A stretch of DNA of 60,764 nt from Paenibacillus camerounensis (lineage in GTDB: Bacteria; Bacillota; Bacilli; Paenibacillales; Paenibacillaceae), in the NCBI RefSeq assembly GCF_000723885.1, contig NZ_CCDG010000071.1:1-60764 (forward strand). Reading direction: 5' to 3'. Both the position numbers and the translations under genes were made by a program. How positions within the stretch are numbered: the first letter of the stretch is position 1; each line of letters begins with the position of its first letter. Shown piece by piece: positions 1 to 7,638 of the stretch. The notes below the pieces were generated by a model. It worked only from the letters and a program-made list of their open reading frames with translations, did not search any database and was not told the origin of the DNA.

Positions 1-135
1 TAGGTGGAAAAAGGCAACCTAATCATCCCGATTAGAGCCAATTATAGAGAAAGCGCCGGAATTAAGTGGCGAATTTCCACCTAATACCGGCACAGCGTAG
101 TTTTCTGAAGAATTAGATTGCGATTTTCCAACTAA
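1..135. repeat. Intergenic repeat-like segment with inverted TTAGGTGGAAA motifs
   Basis: The motif taggtggaaa at 1-10 recurs inverted as tttccaccta at 74-83 and, with one change, as ttttccaactaa at 124-135. A small hairpin (ctaatc/gattag, 19-24 with 30-35) lies between them. This arrangement resembles the dispersed intergenic repeats common in Paenibacillus-like genomes, but only one copy is visible here, so dispersal is an inference. Bases 136-258 contain a GC-rich dyad near 213-231 and no gene. Confidence 0.4.
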
Positions 136-258
136 ATTGCGAGGACTCAGGTTAGCATATCGCCTCACTGTTGCCCGCACTCTACAATTTACTTTCATCC
201 AATTACAGCTACGGGGGCGGTCCGGCCCCGGACATAACAGTTACCGAAGGAGCTAGTC

Positions 259-627
259 ATGAGCCACTTAAAAGTCTATCAATACCCAAAATGCAGTACC
301 TGCCGCAGTGCAGTGAAATGGCTGAAGGAGCAGGGGCATGAGCTTGAACTCCGGCATATTGCCGAGCAGCCGCCAACAGTGGAGGAGCTTCGTGTGCTTG
401 TGGCGGACAGCGGCCTGCCGCTGAAGAAGTTTTTTAATACCAGCGGTGAAGTGTATAAGGAGCTGGGCCTCAAGGACAAGCTGGCCGGCCTCAGTGAGGA
501 TGAGCAGCTTGAGCTGCTCGCAGGTCATGGAATGCTGATTAAGCGTCCCGTTGTTACTGACGGCAAGAAGGTTACTGTAGGCTACAAAGAAGAGCAATAT
601 GCAGATGCCTGGAGCAGCGCCGAATAA
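259..627 (+). CDS. Spx/ArsC-family thioredoxin-fold protein (YusI-like)
   Basis: A 122-residue cytoplasmic protein of the arsenate reductase/Spx superfamily. The N-terminal thioredoxin-like strand leads to a C-S-T-C motif at residues 12-15. The C-terminal IKRPVV segment (about 94-99) is typical of this family and normally contributes the anion-binding arginine. Length matches the YusI/YffB group, which are presumed thiol reductases of unknown substrate. It lacks the ArsC-type second and third catalytic cysteines, so arsenate reduction is not implied. It could regulate RNA polymerase like Spx, but the IKRP segment and lone-gene context favour the YusI group. The start follows a GAAGGAG site; the gene stands alone before the exonuclease. 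Confidence 0.8.
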   Translation: MSHLKVYQYPKCSTCRSAVKWLKEQGHELELRHIAEQPPTVEELRVLVADSGLPLKKFFNTSGEVYKELGLKDKLAGLSEDEQLELLAGHGMLIKRPVVTDGKKVTVGYKEEQYADAWSSAE

Positions 628-691
628 GAGCATTAGAGTAACGTTAGCACTGATCCAGACTAATTAAACGGACAATAAGGAGAGGTTACAC

Positions 692-1627
692 ATGAGTTCA
701 GAAACAACGGGCCGGGTAATGATCGTCGATGGAATGGCTCTGCTGTTCCGGGCCTTTTATGCGACCTCTTATGGAGGATATATCCGCAAAACGAAGGCCG
801 GGCTTCCGACCAATGCGGTGTACGGATTTTTGCAGTATTTTTTCGATGCAGTGAGCACGTTCGAGCCTTCCCATGTGGTCTGCTGCTGGGATATGGGCAA
901 GGGGACCTTCCGCACGGAGAAGTATGACGGCTACAAGTCGAACCGGATTGAAGCGCCGCTGGAGCTGATTCCGCAGTTTGATCTGGTAAAAGAAGTGGTT
1001 GCAGAGCTTGGCGTTCCCAATATCGGGCTGGCCGGCTATGAGGCGGATGACTGCATCGGTACACTGGCTGCCTGCTACGGCGGGGAGTCCGAGGTCTACA
1101 TTCTCACCGGTGATCATGATATGCTGCAGCTGGTTACGGACAACGTCAAGGTTATTATTATGAAAAAAGGCCGTTCCAACTATAAAGTGTATGATCCGGC
1201 GGAGCTGCTTGAGGAAAAAGGCCTTACGCCAAGACAGGTCATTGACCTCAAGGGCTTCATGGGCGATACAAGCGACAATTATCCCGGGGTCAAAGGGATC
1301 GGCGAAAAAACAGCTCTTAAGCTGCTGCTTGAATACGGCACCGTAGAGGGTGTTATTGAGAATCTGGAGGCCCTCCCGAAAGGGGTACGCTCCAAAATCG
1401 AAGCCGATCTGGACATGCTGCATCTGTCGCGCGAGCTGGCGGAGATCCGCTGTGATGTGCCGGTAGTCTGTACTTTGGCAGAATGCCTGTGGGAGCTGCA
1501 GCGCGACACGGCGGCCCGCAAATTCCAGGAGCTGGAGTTCGGCAGCCTGATGCATCTGATCGGCGGCATCGCCGAGGTCCGTGATGAACGCGGGATCGTA
1601 CAGATCGAGCTGGGGGATTTGGGTTAA
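692..1627 (+). CDS. ypcP: 5'-3' exonuclease (PolI N-terminal-domain type, YpcP-like)
   Basis: A stand-alone 311-residue flap nuclease of the type that forms the N-terminal domain of DNA polymerase I; it would remove RNA primers and 5' flaps. Metal-binding acidic residues are visible: Asp13 in IVDGMALL, Glu117, Asp119 and Asp120 in GYEADD, Asp141 and Asp143 in GDHD, and Asp192 and Asp195 in GDTSDN. The helix-hairpin-helix DNA-binding element PGVKGIGEKTA follows at about 198-208. There is no polymerase domain, so it is the separate YpcP/ExoIX-type protein. The start has an AAGGAGAGG site. A strong hairpin with T-run lies about 65 bp downstream. Confidence 0.93.
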   Translation: MSSETTGRVMIVDGMALLFRAFYATSYGGYIRKTKAGLPTNAVYGFLQYFFDAVSTFEPSHVVCCWDMGKGTFRTEKYDGYKSNRIEAPLELIPQFDLVKEVVAELGVPNIGLAGYEADDCIGTLAACYGGESEVYILTGDHDMLQLVTDNVKVIIMKKGRSNYKVYDPAELLEEKGLTPRQVIDLKGFMGDTSDNYPGVKGIGEKTALKLLLEYGTVEGVIENLEALPKGVRSKIEADLDMLHLSRELAEIRCDVPVVCTLAECLWELQRDTAARKFQELEFGSLMHLIGGIAEVRDERGIVQIELGDLG

Positions 1628-1690
1628 CCGCAGAGGAGGGATGCCGGGCCGGAGAAGGTTTTCCGAAGTCCGTATTGCATTCCATATTAC

Positions 1691-1737
1691 AAAAAGCACC
1701 TTTTGGGCCGTTTCCGGTCTGAAGGTGCTTTTTGCTG
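1691..1737 (+). terminator. Bidirectional Rho-independent terminator after the exonuclease gene
   Basis: A perfect 12-bp stem, aaaaagcacctt (1691-1702) with aaggtgcttttt (1722-1733), has A and T runs on either side. It can end both the exonuclease transcript and the convergent deformylase-like gene. Confidence 0.85.
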
Positions 1738-1751
1738 AATGGATGTCACAA

Positions 1752-2162
1752 TTAAATGATAATGCCGTCGCAGTGATCGACCTCATGCTGGATAATCTGG
1801 GCTGTGAAATCGCTAAAGACCTGCTTCTGCTGCTTAAGATTACGGTCTAGAAACGTTACTTCTATGGACTGATAACGTGTAGCAGGCCGGACGCCTTCCA
1901 GGGAAAGACAGCCTTCCTCTGCTTCATAGGGGCCGTTACGTTTGGTGATGACCGGATTAATCATGCCTGCGTGTACCGGTCCGATACTAAAGGCTATGAT
2001 GCGCTTATTTACACCGATCATGTTAGCCGCCAAGCCGACACACCGGTCGGCATTTGCCCGCAGCGTGTCCAGGAGGTCATCCAGCACCTGGAGATCCTCC
2101 CTGGTTGCCGGAGCAGACTTCTGGCTTAAGATAATCATATCTTTACAAATGGGTCTAATCAT
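1752..2162 (-). CDS. def: Peptide deformylase-like metalloprotein
   Basis: A 136-residue protein of the peptide deformylase family, which removes formyl groups from nascent protein N-termini. The metal ligands are present: Cys85 in EEGCLSL and His126 and His130 in QHEVDH, with catalytic Glu127. Motif I is GLAANMIG instead of the usual GLAAPQIG, so the active-site glutamine is replaced by methionine. The protein is short and is probably a second, divergent copy. The start at 2162 is preferred because GGAG lies 6 bases upstream; four extra codons would extend it to 2174. It is convergent with the exonuclease gene, sharing the terminator. Deformylase activity on ordinary substrates is not certain. 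Confidence 0.8.
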   Translation of the reverse strand: MIRPICKDMIILSQKSAPATREDLQVLDDLLDTLRANADRCVGLAANMIGVNKRIIAFSIGPVHAGMINPVITKRNGPYEAEEGCLSLEGVRPATRYQSIEVTFLDRNLKQQKQVFSDFTAQIIQHEVDHCDGIII

Positions 2163-2256
2163 CATATTCTCCATGTCTGTTTTATTTGGTGTTAGCTGCC
2201 TCTGCTATAATAGCATCCCGATATCAGCCAGGACAACACAGCGCCGGATATAAAGA

Positions 2257-2322
2257 TTGACGTAGGTAACGGGGGATGTTTATAATATTAATATATGAGT
2301 TTAATAATTAATAATTATATTA
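2257..2322 (+). promoter_or_regulatory. Arabinofuranosidase promoter and AT-rich putative operator
   Basis: TTGACG (2257-2262) and TATAAT (2281-2286) are separated by 18 bp. Downstream of the expected start point, 2305-2322 reads taattaataattatatta. The same 18 bases occur at 5256-5273, over the promoter of the ArsR-type regulator gene. A shared regulator site is the simplest explanation. Confidence 0.6.
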
Positions 2323-2344
2323 ACTATTGAGAGGTGGCTTTATT

Positions 2345-3841
2345 ATGGCACAGCGTGCAGTACTGAATGCAGACATCCGCAAGAACACGATTAACCGCAA
2401 TATTTACGGACATTTTTCCGAGCATCTGGGTCGCTGTATTTACGAAGGGATCTGGGTAGGAGAGGACTCGCCGATCCCCAACACGAAGGGTATCCGCAAC
2501 GATGTTGTGGAAGCGCTTAAAGAAATTAATATTCCGGTGCTCCGCTGGCCGGGAGGCTGTTTTGCCGACGAGTATCACTGGAAGGACGGCATCGGTCCGC
2601 GCGAAGGCCGCAAACGGATGATCAATACACACTGGGGCGGCACCGTGGAGAACAACCATTTTGGTACCCATGAATTTATGGAGCTGTGCGCGATGCTGGA
2701 GTGTGAGCCTTACATCAACGGCAATGTGGGCAGCGGCACCGTTCAGGAAATGTCCGAGTGGGTGGAGTACTTAACCTTTAACGGCGTGTCGCCGATGGCA
2801 GAGCTTCGCAAGGAGAACGGCCGTGAGGAGCCTTGGAGCGTATCCTATTTCGGCGTGGGGAATGAGAACTGGGGCTGCGGCGGTAACATGCGTCCTGAAT
2901 ATTATGCCGATCTGTACCGCCGTTACCAGACTTATGTGCGCAACTACGGTGACAATAAGATTCACCGGATTGCCTGCGGCGCGAATGTGGATGATTACAA
3001 CTGGACGGAAGTGCTCATGCGTGAGGCAACCCGGTTCATGGATTCGCTGACTCTGCATTACTACACCATTCCTACAGGTGAATGGAATAACAAAGGTGCA
3101 GCTACCGGCTTTGAAGCCAAGGAGTGGTTCTCCACGCTGGAAGCAGCGCTGCGCATGGATGAGCTGGTTACCCGCCACAGTGTCATTATGGATAAATACG
3201 ATCCGCAGAAGCGTGTCGGCCTGATCGTTGATGAGTGGGGTACCTGGTATGATGTAGAGCCGGGAACGAATCCGGGCTTCCTGTATCAGCAGAACTCGGT
3301 CCGTGATGCGCTCGTTGCCGGACTGACGCTGAATATTTTCCACAAGCACAGTGACCGGGTACGGATGGCGAACATTGCCCAGACGATCAACGTGCTGCAG
3401 GCTGTCATTCTTACCGAAGGCGAGAAAATGGTTCTGACCCCTACGTATCATGTATTCAACATGTACAAGGTGCATCAGGATGCGCAGCTGCTGGATCTGG
3501 CAGTGGAGAGCGGTACTTACAGCTTCGAAGGCCGTGAAATTCCTGAGGTATCGGCTTCCGCTTCGGTTGATGCTGAGGGCGTCATTCATGTCAGCCTCTG
3601 CAACCTGAACCACGCTGCAGCAGCTAAGCTGCCGCTGGAGCTGCGCGGACTGGCCGGTGATAACATTGAAGTTACTGGCACTACGCTGGCTGCGGCAGCA
3701 ATCGATGCCCACAATACCTTTGCTGAACCGGAAGCGGTGGCTCCGCAGCCGTTTACTTCCTTCGAGCTTGAGAAGGGTATCCTCAGCCTGGAGCTTCCTC
3801 CAATGTCGGTTACGGTGCTGGCTATCAAGCAAAAGGCTTAA
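2345..3841 (+). CDS. abfA: Intracellular GH51 alpha-L-arabinofuranosidase
   Basis: A 498-residue glycoside hydrolase of family 51, which releases terminal arabinofuranose from arabino-oligosaccharides. No signal peptide is seen, so substrates are imported first. The acid/base Glu174 is in GNENWGCGG and the nucleophile Glu297 in IVDEWGTWY; both motifs are textbook GH51. The N-terminal part is the TIM barrel and the last ~120 residues form the usual beta-sandwich. The start at 2345 follows GAGAGGTGG; an upstream in-frame TTG at 2327 would sit before the ribosome site and is rejected. The gene is followed after 15 bp by a small cysteine-rich gene. Its leader carries the element shared with the ArsR-type regulator. 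Confidence 0.95.
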   Translation: MAQRAVLNADIRKNTINRNIYGHFSEHLGRCIYEGIWVGEDSPIPNTKGIRNDVVEALKEINIPVLRWPGGCFADEYHWKDGIGPREGRKRMINTHWGGTVENNHFGTHEFMELCAMLECEPYINGNVGSGTVQEMSEWVEYLTFNGVSPMAELRKENGREEPWSVSYFGVGNENWGCGGNMRPEYYADLYRRYQTYVRNYGDNKIHRIACGANVDDYNWTEVLMREATRFMDSLTLHYYTIPTGEWNNKGAATGFEAKEWFSTLEAALRMDELVTRHSVIMDKYDPQKRVGLIVDEWGTWYDVEPGTNPGFLYQQNSVRDALVAGLTLNIFHKHSDRVRMANIAQTINVLQAVILTEGEKMVLTPTYHVFNMYKVHQDAQLLDLAVESGTYSFEGREIPEVSASASVDAEGVIHVSLCNLNHAAAAKLPLELRGLAGDNIEVTGTTLAAAAIDAHNTFAEPEAVAPQPFTSFELEKGILSLELPPMSVTVLAIKQKA

Positions 3842-3856
3842 GGCGGGGATTCAGTT

Positions 3857-4138
3857 ATGAGTACAGCTTCCGCCTGCAAGGGCTGCCGGGAAGAATACAA
3901 GGTGACGGAGGCGCAGATCGCCCGGATTCTGGCTTCCTCCATGTTCAATCCGGACAATACTGCGCCGGAGGAGATATATGCCGCCCGTTATGCCCTCTGC
4001 TCGGCATGCCCCAAGCTGCAGGACGGCGTTACCTGCACAGCCTGCGGCTGCATCATTCCGGTAGTCGCGCGGCTCAAAGCGCGCGGCTGCCCGCTGCCGG
4101 GAGGCGGGCTGTGGCAGCCAATGCCTGCGGAGGAATAA
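3857..4138 (+). CDS. Small cysteine-rich protein (DUF6171-like)
   Basis: A 93-residue protein with cysteine pairs spaced for metal binding: C-K-G-C near residue 7, C-S-A-C near 48, and C-T-A-C-G-C near 60. The pattern suggests a zinc-ribbon-like fold. It resembles small uncharacterised DUF6171 proteins of Paenibacillus-type bacteria; that assignment is from memory, not a search. It starts 15 bp after the arabinofuranosidase stop, so the two are probably co-transcribed, but no functional link is evident. The start ATG follows GGCGGGG. No function is assigned. Confidence 0.7.
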   Translation: MSTASACKGCREEYKVTEAQIARILASSMFNPDNTAPEEIYAARYALCSACPKLQDGVTCTACGCIIPVVARLKARGCPLPGGGLWQPMPAEE

Positions 4139-4151
4139 GCCGTCCGGCAAC

Positions 4152-4256
4152 CTGCATTATACACACAAAAGCGGCAGTTATGGATTGGGCTGCATTATAC
4201 ACACAAAAGCGGCAGTTATGGATTGGGAAACCTCCATAACTGCCGCTTTTGTGTAT
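4152..4256 (+). terminator. Terminator hairpin with tandemly duplicated left arm
   Basis: Two perfect 38-bp direct repeats abut at 4152-4189 and 4190-4227. The second copy carries the left arm (4201-4221) that pairs perfectly over 21 bp with 4234-4254, with a 12-base loop. The first copy (4163-4183) can pair with the same right arm, giving alternative hairpins. The element lies between the convergent cysteine-rich and ArsR-type genes and probably ends both transcripts. Confidence 0.75.
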
Positions 4257-4298
4257 GCTGCCGGTCCGGGTGCCGCTGGACAGCAACGGTTTGCCCTG

Positions 4299-5231
4299 TT
4301 ACTCCGCCTGCTCCGCCGAAGCGGCACCGTCTGTATAGAACAGCTCGACGACCAGATCATCGTTGTAATTCCCAAAGCCTTTGCCAAACAGGGTAAGTCC
4401 GCCGATGTGCTCGGCGTTCTCCTCGACGGAGAGCCGGAAGGTCCATTGTTTGTCACGGATGCCGACCTGGTCCAGTGTGACGTCAGAGAGCTTCAGGCCG
4501 TCCATGAACGTTCCCTTCGGCGTGATGCGCAGCTGCTTCAGCAGCCCGTACTGGTTGGTCAGTGCCGGCCACCAGGCAGGCGTATACTTGCCGCGGCTGT
4601 CACCGTAATCGCCGGGGCTTGTCCAGAATCCGAGCACCTTGCCGTTCAGGGTAAAGGTGATATCCGACGGCCAGTTGTTATTGATGGACGGCGCTTCGGA
4701 GGCAATCTCCATTGTAATAATAAGCTCATCCGGCTGCTGGCTGGATAAGAGGAAATTAGGGATTTTGTATTCGACAAAGCCCTTGCCGAACCAGAGGATA
4801 CCGGCGTTCATCCGCTCCATATCCCAGAAATAGCGGGGGTCGTCGAAGCTGCCGATAACCTGGGCAGTAGTGGCTAGCCCGCAGGTCGGCTCAATCTGGA
4901 AGTCCGAGTAATGCCCGACAGGAATTTCTTTGCGGTGGGCCTTGCGCTCTGCTTTATCCGGTGCCGGAAAGGTGATTTCTGCCCGCTCTGCGGCCAGCGA
5001 GCAAATCTTCTGCAGTCCGCTTTTGCCCGGTGCCATATGGGTGCTGATCAGTCCGGCGGCCTCAAGCTTGCGCACATGCATGGTCATAATGGCACTGCTG
5101 AGCTTAACCGCTCCGGCCAGCTCCTTGACATTCATCGGCTGAACCGCCAGCAGCCGCAGCATATGCAGCCTTACGGAGCTGGATAAAGCTTCATAGACCG
5201 GCAGAGATTCTTCAGTAAGATCTAGTTTCAT
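4299..5231 (-). CDS. ArsR-type winged-helix regulator with large C-terminal domain
   Basis: A 310-residue protein. Residues 10-90 form an ArsR-like winged helix (SSSVRLHMLRLLAVQPMNVK onward, then recognition-helix region SSAIMTMHVRKLEAAGLI). The rest, about 110-310, is an aromatic-rich beta domain with no obvious catalytic motif that may bind a ligand such as a sugar; this is inference. The metal-site cysteines of classical ArsR/SmtB are not apparent. The start at 5231 is supported by GGAGG 6 bases upstream. Its promoter overlaps an 18-base element also present in the arabinofuranosidase leader, suggesting autoregulation and control of that gene. Confidence 0.75.
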   Translation of the reverse strand: MKLDLTEESLPVYEALSSSVRLHMLRLLAVQPMNVKELAGAVKLSSAIMTMHVRKLEAAGLISTHMAPGKSGLQKICSLAAERAEITFPAPDKAERKAHRKEIPVGHYSDFQIEPTCGLATTAQVIGSFDDPRYFWDMERMNAGILWFGKGFVEYKIPNFLLSSQQPDELIITMEIASEAPSINNNWPSDITFTLNGKVLGFWTSPGDYGDSRGKYTPAWWPALTNQYGLLKQLRITPKGTFMDGLKLSDVTLDQVGIRDKQWTFRLSVEENAEHIGGLTLFGKGFGNYNDDLVVELFYTDGAASAEQAE

Positions 5232-5255
5232 AATGAACCTCCGATACATATTAAT

Positions 5256-5293
5256 TAATTAATAATTATATTAGTTGAAAGGAATTAATACAA
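5256..5293 (-). promoter_or_regulatory. ArsR-type gene promoter overlapped by putative operator
   Basis: On the minus strand TTGTAT (5288-5293) and TATAAT (5265-5270) are spaced by 17 bp. The 18-base element taattaataattatatta (5256-5273) covers the -10 box, a position suited to repression. It is identical to 2305-2322. Confidence 0.6.
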
Positions 5294-5353
5294 GCGAAAT
5301 CCCGGAAAGCGGCAGCTTCACTTTTATCACAGACAAGTTGGGCTGAGGCTTAA

Positions 5354-5560
5354 TATAATGTACACGACTATATAAGAAGCGAACAAGGTGCCCTTGCAGC
5401 AGCAAGGGGTAACAGGGAATCGGGTGCAACTCCCGAGCGGTCCCGCCACTGTAAGAAAGAGTCATGCTCCAGTATGTCACTCGGATCTTCTCCGGGGAAG
5501 ACGGAGCAGGGCGTTAGTATTTCGAGCCAGGAGACCTACCTTGCAAGCGCACACCACGAC
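5354..5560 (+). promoter_or_regulatory. Cobalamin riboswitch controlling the cbi operon
   Basis: A TATAAT box at 5354-5359 (weak -35) precedes the leader. The aptamer begins near aacaaggtgccc (5382) and includes the conserved gccactg stretch (5444-5450) and the B12-box agccaggagacctacc (5525-5540). This is a classical adenosylcobalamin riboswitch. An extended expression platform follows and ends in a terminator at 5695-5726, so B12 binding should stop transcription into cbiM. Confidence 0.93.
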
Positions 5561-5694
5561 TCTACGCGGATAGGAGCGGTGTACGAATAGGTTAATGTAA
5601 TTGAAGGCACAAGCTGGCGCTGAGTTTTCGGGGAACGTTTCCGGCGATGCAGCAGTCAGACCGGCCTCCTTTGCATGCCTGATGGCGTACATAT

Positions 5695-5726
5695 CACTCC
5701 CCCCATGAAGGGCGGGAGTTTTTTGG
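5695..5726 (+). terminator. Riboswitch terminator
   Basis: The stem actcccccc/gggcgggagt is followed by a run of T. It lies between the cobalamin aptamer and cbiM, about 40 bp before the cbiM start, and is the likely attenuation point. Confidence 0.8.
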
Positions 5727-5767
5727 CTTTCTGCTGCACCAATCATGAATGCTTAGGAGGAAAAAAA

Positions 5768-6532
5768 ATGAAGAAACGCAGAGCTTGGGGTTTTGCGGCA
5801 CTGGTTGCCGGATTTACGGTCTTTTTTCTGCTGAATGAACCGGGAACGGCGGCAGCGATGCACATTATGGAAGGATTTTTGCCGGTCGGCTGGGCGATTT
5901 TCTGGTGGGCGGCATTTATCCCGTTCTTTATTCTGGGCATTGTCAAATTAAAAAAAATGACCAGGGACAATCCTGAGCTGAAGCTGCTGCTCGGTTTGTC
6001 CGGAGCGTTTACCTTCGTACTGTCAGCGCTCAAAATGCCTTCCGTCACCGGAAGCAGCTCTCATCCGACAGGAACCGGGCTGGGCGCAATTATACTGGGG
6101 CCGCTGCCGATGAGTGTGGTCGGCTCGGTAGTCCTTCTGTTCCAGGCGCTGCTGCTGGCGCACGGCGGGATAACGACCCTTGGAGCGAATGCATTTTCAA
6201 TGGCGGTAGCCGGACCGTTTGCCGGGGATGCGGTGTACAGGCTGATTATGAAATCCGGTGACCGTGAAAAGCTGGCTGTATTCTGTGCCGCAGCGGCAGC
6301 GGATCTGATGACCTATATGGTGACTTCATTTCAGCTGGCTGTTGCTTTTCCATCGGCGGAGGGCGGTGTGCTGGGTTCACTTGTGAAATTCGGCGGGATT
6401 TTTGCCGTTACCCAGATTCCGCTTGCGGTAAGTGAAGGACTGCTGACCGTGCTGCTGTGGAACTGGCTGAAATCGTACAGTCCGAATGAGCTGTCGCTGC
6501 TCAAGCGGCAAGCCAAGGGGGGAAGCCTGTAA
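5768..6532 (+). CDS. cbiM: Cobalt ECF transporter substrate-binding membrane subunit CbiM
   Basis: A 254-residue membrane protein and the substrate-capturing subunit of the cobalt uptake transporter CbiMNQO. A cleavable leader (residues 1-30) ends in TAAA, leaving Met31-His32-Ile33 as the mature N-terminus. In this family the Met-His end binds the metal. A further conserved SSSHPTGTG segment holds the other expected ligand histidine. Several transmembrane helices follow. The start at 5768 is set by TTAGGAGG; a longer upstream reading would overlap the riboswitch terminator. The stop overlaps the cbiN start by one base. Expression should fall when B12 is plentiful. Confidence 0.95.
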   Translation: MKKRRAWGFAALVAGFTVFFLLNEPGTAAAMHIMEGFLPVGWAIFWWAAFIPFFILGIVKLKKMTRDNPELKLLLGLSGAFTFVLSALKMPSVTGSSSHPTGTGLGAIILGPLPMSVVGSVVLLFQALLLAHGGITTLGANAFSMAVAGPFAGDAVYRLIMKSGDREKLAVFCAAAAADLMTYMVTSFQLAVAFPSAEGGVLGSLVKFGGIFAVTQIPLAVSEGLLTVLLWNWLKSYSPNELSLLKRQAKGGSL

Positions 6533-6828
6533 TGAAAGCTATGTGGAAAAACGGTCTGATGCTGCTCGCAGTCGTGCTGCTGGTTGTGCTGCCGCTGCTG
6601 TTTGTTAACGGGGAGTTCGGCGGAGCCGATGATGCTGCGGAAGGTGTAATCACCGAGATAGACCCCGCCTATGAGCCCTGGTTCAAGCCGCTGACTGAGC
6701 TGCCCGGTGAAACGGAAAGCATGCTGTTTGCGCTGCAGGCAGCGCTTGGAGCCGGAGTGATCGGATATACCATCGGGCTGCTGCGGGGCAAGCAGGATAA
6801 GCAGAAGCTGAATGATCAGAAGAATTGA
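6532..6828 (+). CDS. cbiN: Cobalt transporter auxiliary subunit CbiN
   Basis: A 98-residue protein with two transmembrane segments (about 7-26 and 68-85) joined by an acidic extracytoplasmic loop containing DPAYEPWF. This is the typical CbiN topology. CbiN assists metal loading of CbiM and is part of the Cbi but not all Ni transporters, supporting cobalt as the substrate. Start and stop overlap its neighbours (1 bp with cbiM, 17 bp with cbiQ), consistent with translational coupling. Confidence 0.93.
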   Translation: MKAMWKNGLMLLAVVLLVVLPLLFVNGEFGGADDAAEGVITEIDPAYEPWFKPLTELPGETESMLFALQAALGAGVIGYTIGLLRGKQDKQKLNDQKN

Positions 6829-7591
6829 TGTCTTATCCGGCAGCAATGCGCTGCGTGCAATATCCCCCATGTGGAAAAGCCTGTTTGCCGCAGTGATGTT
6901 CATCCTGTCCTATGCGCTGCATCCGGTGCTCCAGGCTGCGATTGCCGTCTGGATGATGGTATGGTGTACAGCTTATGCCAGAATTCCGCTGCGTGCTTAC
7001 GGGCTGTTGTCCGGCACGGCGCTGCTGTTCTATCTTCTGGGCATGCCAGCGCTGCTGCTGGAGCCCGGTCATCCTGCCGCCGCAGGTGCGGGGATATATG
7101 AGCTTCCGGTTCTGCCCCTGTATGTTACGGCCGCAGGCCTGGAGCGTGCAGGGCTTCTGCTGGTAAGAGTGACGGCCTGCCTGAGCTGTTTCCTGTTCAT
7201 CATTTTAACGATACCCTTCAGTGAGCTGCTGCAGGTGCTCCGCAGGCTGCGGATGCCGCAAATAGTGCTGGAGCTGATGCTGATTATGTACCGGTTTCTG
7301 TTTATACTCAGCGATACCGCACATGGCATGCTGCTGGCCCGGAGGCTGCGCGGCGGGAAAAGGGGCTTCAGGGATAAGCTGGGTGAGACGGCAGCGATGG
7401 CAGGCGTACTGTTTGCCGGCACCATGCACCGCTATCACGGGCTGTCGCAGGGGCTGATGACCCGCGGATACACAGGTGACATTGTCCTGCCGCCTTATCA
7501 GCCGCGGCCGGTTCCGCGCAGATACACCATCCAGGCTTATGCGGGGATCGTCCTGCTGCTGCTTGCGCAGTGGTGGATCATCAGGTATTAA
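6812..7591 (+). CDS. cbiQ: Cobalt transporter transmembrane coupling subunit CbiQ
   Basis: A 259-residue integral membrane protein, the scaffold T-subunit that couples the ATPase to CbiM. It shows several hydrophobic helices in the first ~115 residues. The Ala-Arg-Gly-type coupling motifs are seen as ARRLRGG in the middle and TRGYTG near residue 215; these contact the ATPase grooves. The start ATG lies inside the end of cbiN. Its product should pair with CbiO encoded 47 bp downstream. Confidence 0.93.
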   Translation: MIRRIDVLSGSNALRAISPMWKSLFAAVMFILSYALHPVLQAAIAVWMMVWCTAYARIPLRAYGLLSGTALLFYLLGMPALLLEPGHPAAAGAGIYELPVLPLYVTAAGLERAGLLLVRVTACLSCFLFIILTIPFSELLQVLRRLRMPQIVLELMLIMYRFLFILSDTAHGMLLARRLRGGKRGFRDKLGETAAMAGVLFAGTMHRYHGLSQGLMTRGYTGDIVLPPYQPRPVPRRYTIQAYAGIVLLLLAQWWIIRY

Positions 7592-7638
7592 GGGAAATTC
7601 GGCCGGTTTAACCCGGAAATAAGGAGAATAGATCCGAA

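Noticed and set aside
2281..2330. The AT-rich stretch as a replication origin AT-tract
   Set aside because: There are no DnaA boxes nearby and it sits in the expected place for a promoter and operator.
5675..5767. An upstream extension of cbiM
   Set aside because: It would start within the riboswitch terminator; a strong ribosome site and signal peptide start at 5768.
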